The notes beneath the pieces were generated by a model. The model did not search any database. It was not told the DNA's origin and saw nothing but the letters and a program-made list of their open reading frames with translations. This document shows, in pieces, positions 45,188-55,018 of a stretch of DNA of 64,000 nt. The stretch comes from Mesorhabditis belari (lineage: Eukaryota > Nematoda > Chromadorea > Rhabditida > Rhabditidae), in the NCBI GenBank assembly GCA_958450365.1, contig CAUEEP010000936.1, positions 2,312,370 through 2,376,369 of the forward strand. The letters are read 5' to 3'. Position 1 is the first letter of the stretch, and each line of letters starts with the position of its first letter. A program made the translations under genes and the position numbers.

Positions 45188-46565
45188 CTCAAGAAATCAC
45201 TTTCCTCTTCATTTTGAATGATTTTATTCAATTTTTGATCGATTTTGGTCGACTTTTATTGATTCCCATTGATTTTGATCGATTTTTATTAATTTTTATT
45301 GAAGTTCTTTGATTTTAATCGATTTTTGATCTGCTTTTGATCGATTATGATCGATTTTTCTTGATTCTAATCGATCTTTATAGATTTTTATTGATTTTTA
45401 TTGATTTTGATTGATCTTAATCAGTTTTCGATCGACTTTAATCGATTTTGGTCGATTTTGGACTTGTTTTGATTGATTTTGATCGATTTTTATTGATCTT
45501 TATTGATTTTGATTGATTTTAGTCGATTTTTGATCGATTTTTGATCGATTTTTATTTTGTAGTTGTCGAGTCACTAAACATAAAAAAAGAAATAAATCAT
45601 ATGAAGCTTTTGAAGCTTTTTCAAGCTTTTCTAGGCTTTCTAAGCTTTTTTTGAAGCTTTTCTAAACTTTTTGAAGCTTCTTTTATGCTTTTTTGGTGGC
45701 TTTTGAAGGTTTTTCAAGCTTTCTAGGCTCTTTTTTAGGTTTTCAAAGCTTTTTTGCAGCTTTCTAGGCCTTTTTAGAGCTTTCTAGGCTTTTTTAGAGC
45801 TTAGCGAGTTCGGAATAGGGCTCGAAAATTAGTTTTTGTGTGTAAAATCATTTGACTACCGATCTTTGACTCTGAGAAAACTTTTTTTTGGCTGATCAGA
45901 TTTTGATTCTTGAATGCGCAAAGAATGCGTCATGAATCAAGCTTTTAAAATCTAAAAAAAGTTTGAAAAAAAGTTAAAAAATAAAAAAATATGTAATTTC
46001 TCGCAAAAATTCGCAATTCTTCGGTGGTTTCGGTGTGTACTTGAGGCGACCCGGTAATCGCGCACCTTCTGGCACATATTCGTTAAACCTTGCGTCGAAG
46101 TGGGCGTCGGCGAATCGAATTTATCGAAAATCTGAAACATTTTGAATATTTTTCGTGCCTATTCCCGGATAGCCGATGAATTCAGCTTTCGATTCCGACC
46201 CCACACGGGTAGCCTAGCTTCAATAGGTCAAAAGATCTGGAACGTTTTCTGAAAATGATCACTTTTTTCGAGAGTCTTACTAGCCTATTGGTATTTTAGT
46301 AGACCATTATGCTAAGAACTTTTATTAGTTCTTTGTCGTTGTTCTTTTGTCGAATAATTGTTAACTTTTAGCTTGACTTTGCATAATTGTTTAATTAAAT
46401 TTTTTCAACATAAACTTACAATGGGGTTTGAGTGCTCATCTGTTTTTTTCCAAAATCCTTTACAAGTTGGAAATAATCCTTCTTCAAATCTTCGAAACAA
46501 TCCAAATCCACTGGCAAGCTTAATTCTGACAAAAATCGCCAATTTGTGCGGTCTGATCAGCCAAA
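45188..46565 (+). repeat. Segmental duplication, block III
   Basis: Near-identical to 21,975-23,283, with GATTTTT (45,215-45,560) and AGCTT (45,600-45,800) arrays and the PSE-like block (46,033-46,075). It ends after CAATTTGTGCGGT, where block I continues into the hairpin element. Confidence 0.92.
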
Positions 46566-46619
46566 AACTAATTTTCGAGCTCGATTTCGAACTTTCTAAG
46601 CTCTAAAAAACTCAGCAGG

Positions 46620-46709
46620 CTAAACGTCAAGGGGGTGTATTATTTCGGAGGTCACGCATTGGTCCTCCCTCCGAGGTCCCGGGTCGTTGACAACCGGTAC
46701 CTCAAATAC
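46620..46709 (+). mobile_element. Hairpin-family flank module
   Basis: GTGTATTATTTCGGAGGTCA and CTCCCTCCGAGGTCCCGGG match 61,747-61,800 and, in inverse, 23,284-23,345. It directly abuts the bacterial fragment. Confidence 0.7.
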
Positions 46710-47285
46710 CTTCATTCCTTCTAACTAATGATTTGAAACAGATAAAAAAATAATTGAATTTTGAACAACACAAGAAATTTATAATTTATCTGTAAAAAAA
46801 AATAAAGAAAATAAAAAAGTTTTATTTTACACGATGGTCCGCAGTTTAGCAACGGAAATGTACACATGGGTGATTATTTGAATAAAAATCTAAAAGATAT
46901 TATCATTAGATATAAAAACTTAGTAGGTTATTGTTCAGAAATAGTGATCGGATATGATACTCATGGATTACCTATAGAAAACAAAGTTAAAGAACTCGAA
47001 AATTTTGATTCTAAGAATAATGAATATCATATCAGAAAATTGTGCAAGTCTTTTGCTTTAAAACAACAATTAATACAAGAAGAACAAATGAAAAAATTTG
47101 GTCTTTTTACAGATTTTAAACAAAAATATTTAACTTTAAATAAAGAATACGAAGCCGAAGAAATTCGTTTTTTTAGTGTTTTAATAAAAAACAATTAATT
47201 TACAGACATTTCAGACCGATTTATTGATCTACAATCTATCAAACAGCTTAGCTGAAACAGAAATTGAATATTTACCTAAAAAAAA
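46710..47285 (+). pseudogene. ileS: Bacterial isoleucyl-tRNA synthetase fragment, copy 1
   Basis: Over about 575 bp this matches 60,004-60,580, with only a few single-base changes, mostly in A- or T-runs. It encodes the IleRS N-terminal region: EFW (TGA as Trp), the HDGP-type ATP site (HDGPQFSNGNVHMG), NLKDIIIRYKNLVG and GYDTHGLPIENKV, a clear class-I HIGH-region signature (here NVHMG). Three indels relative to a continuous frame are visible (the A-run near 46,792, the T/A run near 46,825, and the A-run near 47,190). It is bounded by the hairpin module on the left and by an AGCTT array on the right, joined within an A-run. It is non-functional in the nematode nucleus. Confidence 0.9.
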
Positions 47286-47640
47286 GCCTAAAAAAGCCTA
47301 AAAAAGCTTAAAGTAGCTTAAAAAAGCGGTACTTTTTGTGGTACTTTTTCTCAGGTGAAGTGAAAAGTGGTACTTTTTCTCAGGCAACCCCTAATTTTAA
47401 GTGCAGATTCGGATTCTCCATCAAAAATCGACCTTAGAAAACTGTTTTTTATCATGCTTATGCGTCTTCACTAGTCTCTAGGTCGAAAAGTTGAGGATGG
47501 TACCATCCTCAAGGATCTCTAGTAATTAATTAAACCGCACTTGGGTAATTAAACCGCACTTGGGTAATTAAACCGCACAAGACTTGGGTAATTAAACCGA
47601 TGGGGAGGGAAACCGATGGGGAATTCAGTACACCTTGACT
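47286..47640. repeat. AGCTT array and interspersed repeat shared with 35.6-35.9 kb
   Basis: AAAAAAGCCT units, then GGTACTTTTTGTGGTACTTT, then CTAATTTTAAGTGCAGATTC, in the same order as 35,640-35,890. It ends in the SL leader cluster, so the two loci are duplicates of a composite unit. Confidence 0.85.
47539..47598 (-). repeat. Three tandem SL1-leader copies
   Basis: GGTTTAATTACCCAAGT occurs at 47,598-47,582, 47,574-47,558 and 47,555-47,539 (minus), separated by GC or CTTGTGC linkers. A fourth, truncated copy (GGTTTAATTAATT) follows. No PSE-like block, donor or Sm site is nearby, so these are not genes. Confidence 0.85.
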
Positions 47641-47884
47641 TCCAGGCAACCGATTAACTCCAGGCTGGTTTTAAAAGATTCCTTATGAAATTCGGTTATA
47701 GAAATCCATAACTTACTTACTAGACTTTAATATAACAAATAAGAGAAAATTCAGGTTAAAGTTAGATCAAAGAGTTCGGTACCGATAACCTTTAAAAAGT
47801 TTGGGGTAACCTTTAAAAGGTTTGGCCCGGGGCAATTTCTTTTTTAATCATGGTTTTTGAATAAGAAATTGCCCGGGCCAGAAT
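47641..47884. other. Spacer with short repeats
   Basis: TTTGGGGTAACCTTTAAAAG and an inverse GAAATTGCCC.../GGGCAATTTC pair around 47,830-47,880. No gene. Confidence 0.5.
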
Positions 47885-48110
47885 CTGTAAAAGGCGGTTA
47901 ACAACCTTTTAGTACAGTCAGAATGGTTGTTAACAAGCTTCTAATACAATGACAAAGGTTGTTAACAACCTTTTAGTACAGTGAGAAAGGTTGTTAATAA
48001 CCTTTTAGTATAGTGAGAAAGGTTCTTAACAACCTTTTAGTACACTGAAAAAGGTTGTTAACAACCTTTTAGTACAGTGAGAAAGGTTCTTAACAACAAT
48101 TTCTTATTTT
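47885..48110. repeat. ~31-bp satellite with GGTTGTTAACAACC palindrome
   Basis: About seven units of AAGGTTGTTAACAACC + TTTTAGTACAGTGAG. The 14-bp core is a perfect palindrome. Confidence 0.92.
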
Positions 48111-48119
48111 ATCATGGCT

Positions 48120-48255
48120 TTTATCCAGGCTTTTCGGTACCGAAAGCAAGACAGTAATCAAAGCTTTTCGGTACTGAAAAGGCTTTCAGTACCGAAAGCC
48201 TTTTCGTTACCGAAAAGCTTTAATTACTGTATTGCTTTCGGTACTGAAAAGCAAG
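48120..48255. repeat. Palindromic repeats, CTTTTCGGTACCGAAAG
   Basis: Units of CTTTCGGTACCGAAAG and CTTTTCGGTACTGAAAAG with TTACTGTA links, related to the CTTTCAGGCCTGAAAG family by centre swap. Confidence 0.9.
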
Positions 48256-48528
48256 AAATCACTGAAGAAATCACTATTCTTTGAAGAAATCACTGTTCTT
48301 CGAACCCTTTAGTATTGAACCCTTTGGTACCGAATCCTTTAAAACTGAACCATTCAGACCTGATAACCGTCTTCGAGGAGTCAATCATCTTTGAGTAACA
48401 ACGCCGTCAGAATTATTTAGATCATTTATTGAATTTAAATAAATTGCAGAAATTGAATAAATTTAATCATAAATTATTCATAAAAAAAAAGCAAAGTGTT
48501 TATAACATAAAACTTTTTAAAGGATCGA

Positions 48529-49645
48529 TCAATAAAAGTCTTTAGTTAGAGTATAGTTTCCGTTATTTGGAGATATCGTAACCCGAAATTGGAAATTATA
48601 TGGAAAACGATGAAAGATAAGTGTTTCTTCAAAGTTTTCAAATTTTATATTTTTAACAAGGGAAAAATGAGCTTGTACAAATACAGTAGTAAGTTGATCA
48701 TATATCAGAGACCGGTTTTCTATTTGATAGTCATAAAAATTAATCCATAATTTTTTATTGAAACAATGACAGTTCACGAAGAATTCCACGCAATTCACGA
48801 AATTTTCCAATTTATTATGGCTTAATGAAAGAGATACATTTTCACTCAGTTTTGACGAAATTTTCTCTCTAATCATATGAAAAGGAAAATTACTTAAGGA
48901 AATTGAACGTAATATCCAGCGATTTTCCATAAATTTCATGATTTCATGGTTAAGCTGGACAGAAATTTCATTTGATACCCTGAAGATAATACATCTATTT
49001 ACTTGAAGCATATCAAATATTGAAAGAAGTGCTCCCAAGATGTCCGAGTTTATATTGGTTTGAATAAAATCGAAATTAATTTTTCGTAAAGGCATTCCCG
49101 GTTTAACGGGTAAAAACTTATGAACATCAAATTTTATCGTGCTTGTTTCAATTCCATAAATTTCAATACATTGTATATGTAAGTCAGCAAAATGTGCAAG
49201 TTTCCGAAAAATTCGTCGGTGAAGTGGATATTTTCTATTCATATTGTACCAGTATTGCGCAGATTGTATTGTACCAGAATAGTTTAGTTTAAAAAAAAAT
49301 GTCTTCCACAATTAAAAAAATCATTGACAAGCCAACATACGATTTTACGCAAATTTCTCTCTGATCGGCCACGATTTGACCATTGCCTCTCTCGATTTGT
49401 ACGTTTACCAATGGTACAAAGATCAGTTCGAGATTTGACGAAATTGGTCCAGAAAATAGAATAAATGAACGTAGATCGTGATTTACTTTTAATAATTGAA
49501 GTGCTTGAAAAACTTCCAATTTTTTTATAATTGGAGTTTTGAGAAAATGTGGTAACCAAATAAATTTTTTCCCAGTCATTAATTTCTTGATCCGATACTC
49601 AAATAATGAATTTGATGATAAAACATGCAATAAAAATGATTCCAC
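48529..49645 (-). CDS. F-box-like protein, most complete member of a local family
   Basis: Exon-like part 1 (about 49,644 to 49,300, after TTAG) reads IWLPHFLKTPIIKKLEVFQA and LQLLKVNHDLRSFIL, which has F-box-like spacing. Part 2 (about 49,300 to 48,529) continues KLNYSGTIQSAQYWYNMNRK, YPLHRRIFRKLAHFADLH, FLPVKPGMPLRKINFDFI and EIMKFMENRWILRSISL, ending TLTKDFY-stop. The two parts are in different frames around a nine-T run at about 49,291, so a short intron or a frameshift must lie between. No ATG was found at the 5' end of part 1. Fragments of the same family lie at 32.7, 36.0 and 50.0 kb. The role would be SCF substrate recognition if functional. Confidence 0.5.
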
Positions 49646-49984
49646 TAATTTTCAGACAAAAATAATTGAGGTTATATTTTGCTGAGGTCATATAAATTTT
49701 ACATCTGCCCCATACACTTTGAGCACATAAGCACCCTTCTCAACTAAAATTAAAGATCAAAAATAGAATTGAATCGATTAAATGACGCATTAAATCTCCG
49801 ACTAAACAATAGCGAGACTTTTCTCTTTTACAGGTAGAAACCTTTTGACTGTCATTTACGGACAGGTTTAATGCGTTATTTTCATAAATTATAAAAAAAC
49901 TTACCTTTTAAAGCACGCAACTTCATCTCGAAATCAGACTGAAAGTACAAAGTCATCGTAGGATGGAAGAATCTACATCTACAT
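49646..49984. other. Upstream flank of the F-box-like locus
   Basis: AT-rich, with no gene seen. Confidence 0.4.
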
Positions 49985-50350
49985 CTACAATTTTTTGATA
50001 TTGAGCTTAAGAAAACAGGCACGACAAAATTTCATGTTTATAAGTTTTTACCCGTTAAACCGGGAATGCCTTTACGAAAAATTGATTTCAAACTTATAGA
50101 GAATTCCATCAAAATCAATAAAAATCCGAACATTTTGCGAGCACTTCTCTCAATATTTGATGTGCTTCAAGGAAATATATGGATTAGCTTCTTTGTATTA
50201 AACGATGTTTCTGTTCAGATTAACCATGAAATCATGAAATTCATAGAAAATCGCTGGATATTAGGTTTAATTTCTTTAATTAATTTTCCTTTTAATATGA
50301 TTAGAGAGAAACTTTCAACAAAACTGAGTGAAAATGTATCTCTTTCATTC
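49985..50350 (+). pseudogene. F-box-like family fragment
   Basis: Plus strand FFDIELKKTGTTKFHVYKFL, PVKPGMPLRKIDFKLIENS, then IMKFIENRWILG, nearly identical at DNA level to the inverse of 36,010-36,430. The frame runs into the CTTTCAGGCCTGAAAG array at 50,350, which replaces the C-terminus. Confidence 0.7.
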
Positions 50351-50640
50351 AGGCTTCTGAAAAGCTTCAGGCCTGAAAGGCTTTCAGCACTGAAAAGCTT
50401 TGATTACTGTAAGGCTTTCAGGCCTGAAAGGCCTTCAGGACTGAAAACGCTTTCAGGCCTGAAAACGATCGGAGAAAGGTTAATAAGTTCGGGCTTTTTA
50501 TTAACCTTTCTCCGATCGGAGAAAGGTTAATAAATTCGGGCTTTTTATTAACCTTTCTCCGACGCTTTCAGTACTGAAAAGGCTTTCAGTACTGAAAAGC
50601 TTTGATTACTGTAAGGCTCTCAGGCCCGAAAGGCTTTCAT
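50345..50640. repeat. CTTTCAGGCCTGAAAG array with two nested hairpins
   Basis: Palindromic units flank two tandem 46-bp hairpins (50,471-50,563). Each has a 17-bp stem GGAGAAAGGTTAATAA / TTATTAACCTTTCTCC and an 11-nt loop (TTCGGGCTTT or similar). Confidence 0.9.
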
Positions 50641-52309
50641 TTTATTCTGCATTGATTGATAATTTAAATAGTCAAAATCGATGGATTGGCGCCGAGAAAA
50701 ACACGAAAAACTTTAAAAAAACGGCAAAAAACGGATCGACTGATGCTTTTGTTACAAATCTATTGCACGCCTGAGCGCGACTGGTTGCCCGGTTTCGGGA
50801 GCGGCCGTCGCCGCGTGTCTGGCGCCCTCATTCACGTGACGATCAATCAAAAGAAGCGTCTAGAAAATTGTTTTCAGATGTTTTGGAAAAAAAATTTTTA
50901 AGGAAAAAAAGTCCGGTTTTTTTTTTGTAAATCCTTTAAAAACACTTTTCTGGACGTAGTTTTAGCCGAGGAGTTCGAATCCATCGCAAAAAGCGGGGCT
51001 CACCCAACAAAAAGTACTTTTTTTCCTTAACAATTGTGCTATTGTTCAGCGGAGGCTGATCACTCTTCTCTTTTCCGCCATATCTTCATTTCCAGTTGAT
51101 CGATCAACTTGTGGTTGCTCTTAAGATGTTCCTTATAAAATTTGGTGCTAAAAATTCACAATCTCCTTAGTAACTTTAAGACAAAAACATAAGAAAAATC
51201 TTGGCCAAAGTTGGACTAAATTCCTGTTAACAGGAATTTGCCTTTGGGCATAACGTCAAGGGGGTAAGTCCGAAAAAAATCCGTTTAAAGAGACTTTGAC
51301 GACTTTAGTCTTTCTTTAATAGGATTCTTTGAACTCTTCAAAACTAGAAATTCAAGAGAACTAGATACAAGTCTATGGTAGTTTTAGAAAGCCTAGCAGC
51401 AACCGGGATAGTTCAACTTAAAATCAAAACCCAGAATCCATTTCCACTCAATCATCACAAACCACTTACACTCGTTGTCCACTAATCAGTGCACTCCCTT
51501 TCACCTCGATCTTGGGTTGGTCTTTAGAATTTGTGTTCAAAAATTTCAGGATCAACCAGATAAATCGAAACTTTTGTTATCAAAATTTTTCGACTTTTCG
51601 ACTTAAAGACAAAGGAAGATGAAGAATTATGATAAAAAATACTTTTCTAAGGTTGATTTTTGATGGAGAATCCGAATATGCCCTTAAAAATAGGGGTTTG
51701 CTGAAAGAAAGTACCAATTTCCGATCAGTCCCCCCTGATCTGATCAGAGGGGACTGATCTGAAAGTCGTACTTTCTCTAAATGGGTCGACCCGGTGCCGG
51801 AAAAATAGCTGTCTTATCGTTCAATGATTTTTATCGAATTTTTCTGACAAAATCACATTTATTTCCATATAAAAATGGTTTCTCTTATTCAAATTCCTTT
51901 TACAAGCTTGTGGGCCGATAAAAAAAAACAGGGTGTGACGCAGGACACTTCCCGGCGGCGCATCACGGGCTAGCACATCAGCAATTTGATTTTCCTCATG
52001 AAATCCCATTGTTTTCCCTCAAATCGTAATAAAAACGATATTTTTCTTTGTTTATTTCCTCAATTCCAATTGACTCGTGATAATTAAAAAGTGAAGCGAT
52101 TTGTGTCTCTGGAACTACCGCAATCCTACACAATTTCCCCTTTCTTTTCCCTTTTATGCTAATCCCTCATTTATTCACTTGTTTACCACCCTCGTCTCAA
52201 TCAATTTTTTTGGTTTTTTTGCCTGATTTCGTGGGATAAGTCTGTCGAATGGATTCTTGGCATATAAAGATGTAAACAATAATTTTGACTTGATATTTAT
52301 TGATATTTT
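50641..52309. other. Intergenic with repeat pieces
   Basis: 51,050-51,245 is related to 31,370-31,530 (CAACTTGTGGTTG, TCTCCTTAGTAACTTTA). 51,640-51,700 belongs to the AGAATCCGAAT family. Minus 51,478-51,540 reads DQPKIEVKGSALISGQR before a GT, a possible exon. Minus 51,925-52,009 reads MGFHEENQIADVLARD, sharing its first nine codons with 21,540-21,566. Confidence 0.4.
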
Positions 52310-52560
52310 GATATCTTTAATTTTGGATATTTATGGAGATAAAAGCACAAGATTTTTTGATTTCCAAAGATTTCAAATTTCCAAGGTATTCAACTTTTAA
52401 ACTGCGTTCCAGAATGTCCAAAAATCTTGTGGTTTTCAATTTTTCTCTTCAAGATCACAACTTCCTCTCCTTCCAAGAATTTCTATGGTCAAAAGGAGAT
52501 AATCTTTAAAGATATTTTTTATCAAAAATTCCCGCATTTCTCTCATTATCCACCCAATCG
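52310..52560 (+). repeat. Segmental duplication, block IV (lead only)
   Basis: Matches 21,586-21,810 with small differences. It ends at GATAATCTTTAAAGATATT. Confidence 0.85.
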
Positions 52561-52689
52561 AAAACACTTCTCAGTCATTATTTTTGTTATTTTTCCGAGT
52601 AAACTCTATTTTGAAAAGCTTAAAAGAGCCTAAAGAAGCAGTCTGTGAAATCTGTGAATTACAATTAAGATTATCAGAACAAAGATTAT

Positions 52690-52850
52690 ATTATTCTATT
52701 TTAGTTTAGCCAAAAAAAGATTCAAATTATATCAAATCCATATAAAGGAAAAAGATTAAGTCAAGAGTCACGCATAATAAAATTTGAAGTTTGAAGAGTT
52801 GCTTGTATATCCTTTTCCTCATTGAATAAAATGTTAGGGCATTAGCTGAA
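52690..52850 (-). repeat. Inverse relative of 18,672-18,800
   Basis: Shares CTTGTATATCCTTTTCCTCA, AGTCACGCATAATAAAATTT and TGGCTAAAC-type ends in inverse. Confidence 0.75.
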
Positions 52851-53390
52851 TATCCTTAACATCTTGCAAAACTATAAAGTGGCACTTTTGGGGAGAATTT
52901 TTTATCGTTTTGTTGTTGGAAACCTGTCCCTTCTGTAAAACATTCAAAATCTCAGGAATTTTGGGATATTTTGGCGATTTCGCCAAAATTCACCAAGTTT
53001 AACACAATTTTGGGTCACTTTCGTTCGCGATCAAAATTAATGTTTACGATTCCTTCACAATTTCCTCTTCGCACCAAATTGCGAGTGTGTTTATTGCTTT
53101 TGCCTTTTTTTGACGCTTTTTAAAAACTTTTACAAAGTTGTTTTGTGTTTTGTGGTTCAAACGGTATCATTTTAAGATTTACAGACTCCTAAGCCTTGTA
53201 AACCTTAGTAAAGATGCTTCCTGAACATCGCGTTTTGAAAAATCCATCAGAAACGCGTTTCATTAAGTTTCATTTCGAACCTCATTTCTCATTTGATAGT
53301 GTTTTTAAAGCTTAAATTTGCTTTAACTTTTGATATTACTTGATATTATCGACCCATTTCCTTCAGTTCGCATAATATTGTTATTTTTAG

Positions 53391-54163
53391 AATTCGGTGC
53401 TCGGACGTTCTAGGAGAATTGCATTGTCGGTCTCGGACAACACGTTTCCGCTGTGAATGCCCTCGTCGGCGCAGTCAACTTGTTCGGGATGTTATTCGTG
53501 GTAAGGCTTTGAAATTGGCGCTATATCAAATCTAATCTAACAATTATGTTTATTAAGCTGAAACCTTATCAAGAAAAGGATATTATTTGCTGTGCTAAAT
53601 GTTTTGAAGTCAAATTTGGTGCTTATGTCGTGTTGCTTTGTCAACTCATTAACAGTTTTTCGCTTGTTTGATTTTGGATCGTGATAGCTGTTCCATGTAT
53701 CGTCATGATTTGAATTACAGTGAATAATCTGGTCGAAATGAGCAGATTTTGGTGCTGTAAAGGTCAAGCTATGTCGAATCATGCTTTAATTGAACATTTT
53801 GGTTAAAGCTTTGACATTTTTATATTATGTTGGTTGCTAACGATCAATATTTAATTTGATCTAGTATACTTTTAATATGTTTATTTTTGGAGAATGGCCA
53901 CACTCCACTCGACATCCTCACCTGTCAACAGCCTCATTTCACTCCCGTAGGACTCCAATTGGCGATCGATTTCATGCATTCACGCGCAATTCGAGTGCAA
54001 TTTCATAAGGTTTTTTAAATTGTTTATGTGCGTTATTTGAAGTTAATCTAATAGGTGCTATTTGTTTTTACATCATTGAAAATTCCCTTTTTAGTTAACG
54101 GATGCAATGGCGGCTGCGCACGCTCGGGGAATATCGGATATGATGCACGCGCTTGAGCTCAAG
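53391..54163 (+). pseudogene. Ankyrin-like gene fragment
   Basis: Exons 53,391-53,500 (after TTTTTAG), 53,893-54,009 and 54,095-54,163 join in phase 0: GQHVSAVNALVGAVNLFGML, NGHTPLDILTCQ, LAIDFMHSRAIRVQFHK and LTDAMAAAHARGISDMMHAL. NGHTPLDI preceded by an alanine/leucine helix pair is ankyrin-like. An in-frame TAG lies in the first exon (53,412) unless its start is later. A further open segment (54,479-54,598, LRFWKLEMEMENLEIQRFL) overlaps the arm of a foldback element and may not belong. Family not identified. Confidence 0.4.
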
Positions 54164-54198
54164 GTACATTCATGTGCAAAAGTCTTTTCACCTCCCCT

Positions 54199-54696
54199 TT
54201 TCTAGGAAAGTTCATCAAAATTTTTGGATAAAAGCTATACTTTTCTTTAGGTCTGTTATAGTTTAGTTACACCAATATGTGTACAAATTATTTACCTAAA
54301 ACTGGCCGCTATATAGCCTCTGTTCCTTCGGAAAGAAACGAGCAGAGTCAAAATGCTCCTGAAAAACGTGGTGCAAAAGGCCTTTCACATTATGTTAATC
54401 TTTTCATATTTCTCAGCCAATTAATTTTTTCAAATTTTTTTTTGTTTTATTTCATCTTTGTTAACTCTAATCTAATAGAAAAACTCAGAACAGCGTTTGA
54501 GATTTTGGAAACTGGAAATGGAAATGGAAAATCTGGAGATCCAGCGATTCTTGTCGTTTTTTCGGAATGAACAGAAGTTGGATAGCGGCCACTTTTATGT
54601 AAATAAATTGTACACATATTGGTGTAACTGAAACTATAAATGACCTAAAGAATGGTATAGCTTTTATCCACAGATTTCGACGAACTTTCCTAGAAA
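54199..54696. mobile_element. ~500-bp foldback, ~114-bp arms
   Basis: Left TCTAGGAAAGTTCATCAAAA ... AGTTACACCAATATGTGTAC ... TGGCCGCTAT has its inverse at 54,580-54,696. The centre is AT-rich. It lies in what would be an intron of the ankyrin-like fragment. Confidence 0.85.
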
Positions 54697-54699
54697 ATA

Positions 54700-55018
54700 G
54701 AAACAGTCCTCGATTATTGTATTTGACCACGGAATTAAGCGCTATCTTGCCACCACTGAAAGGCATGTTCTTGAAAAAATACAAGCGAAAAGAGCTGGTC
54801 TACCGAATTTTGGACTTACATCCTGAATCCTGAGGTTTTCGCGGTGGTGCTTGTCGCCTACAAATATGAACCATTCATTGAAAGGGGGCTACTTGGACGA
54901 TTGTACGGACTAATTGCTGATGGGAAAAAGAATATTTGAGTTAAATAAATCGTTTAGCAAAAAGCCACAAAATCTTAAGGTTTTAGCCTTTAAATCTTTG
55001 AACAATTTTATCTTTAGG
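54700..55018 (+). other. Open segment before CTR9 copy B
   Basis: 54,800-54,940 reads SWSTEFWTYILNPEVFAVVL and EPFIERGLLGRLYGLIADGK before a stop; a different frame is open before it. Probably the end of a decayed gene, unidentified. Confidence 0.3.

Noticed and set aside
50960..50990. tRNA-like T-loop (GTTCGAATCC)
   Set aside because: No acceptor, D or anticodon stem pairs could be found around it.
52622..52700. AT-rich frame reading PKEAVCEICELQLRLSEQRL as a bacterial fragment
   Set aside because: Too short, no family recognised, followed by stops in both codes.
54479..54598. Coiled-coil exon (LRFWKLEMEMENLEIQRFL)
   Set aside because: Its 3' part lies in the arm of a foldback element, so its coding status is doubtful. 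It is mentioned only under the ankyrin-like fragment.
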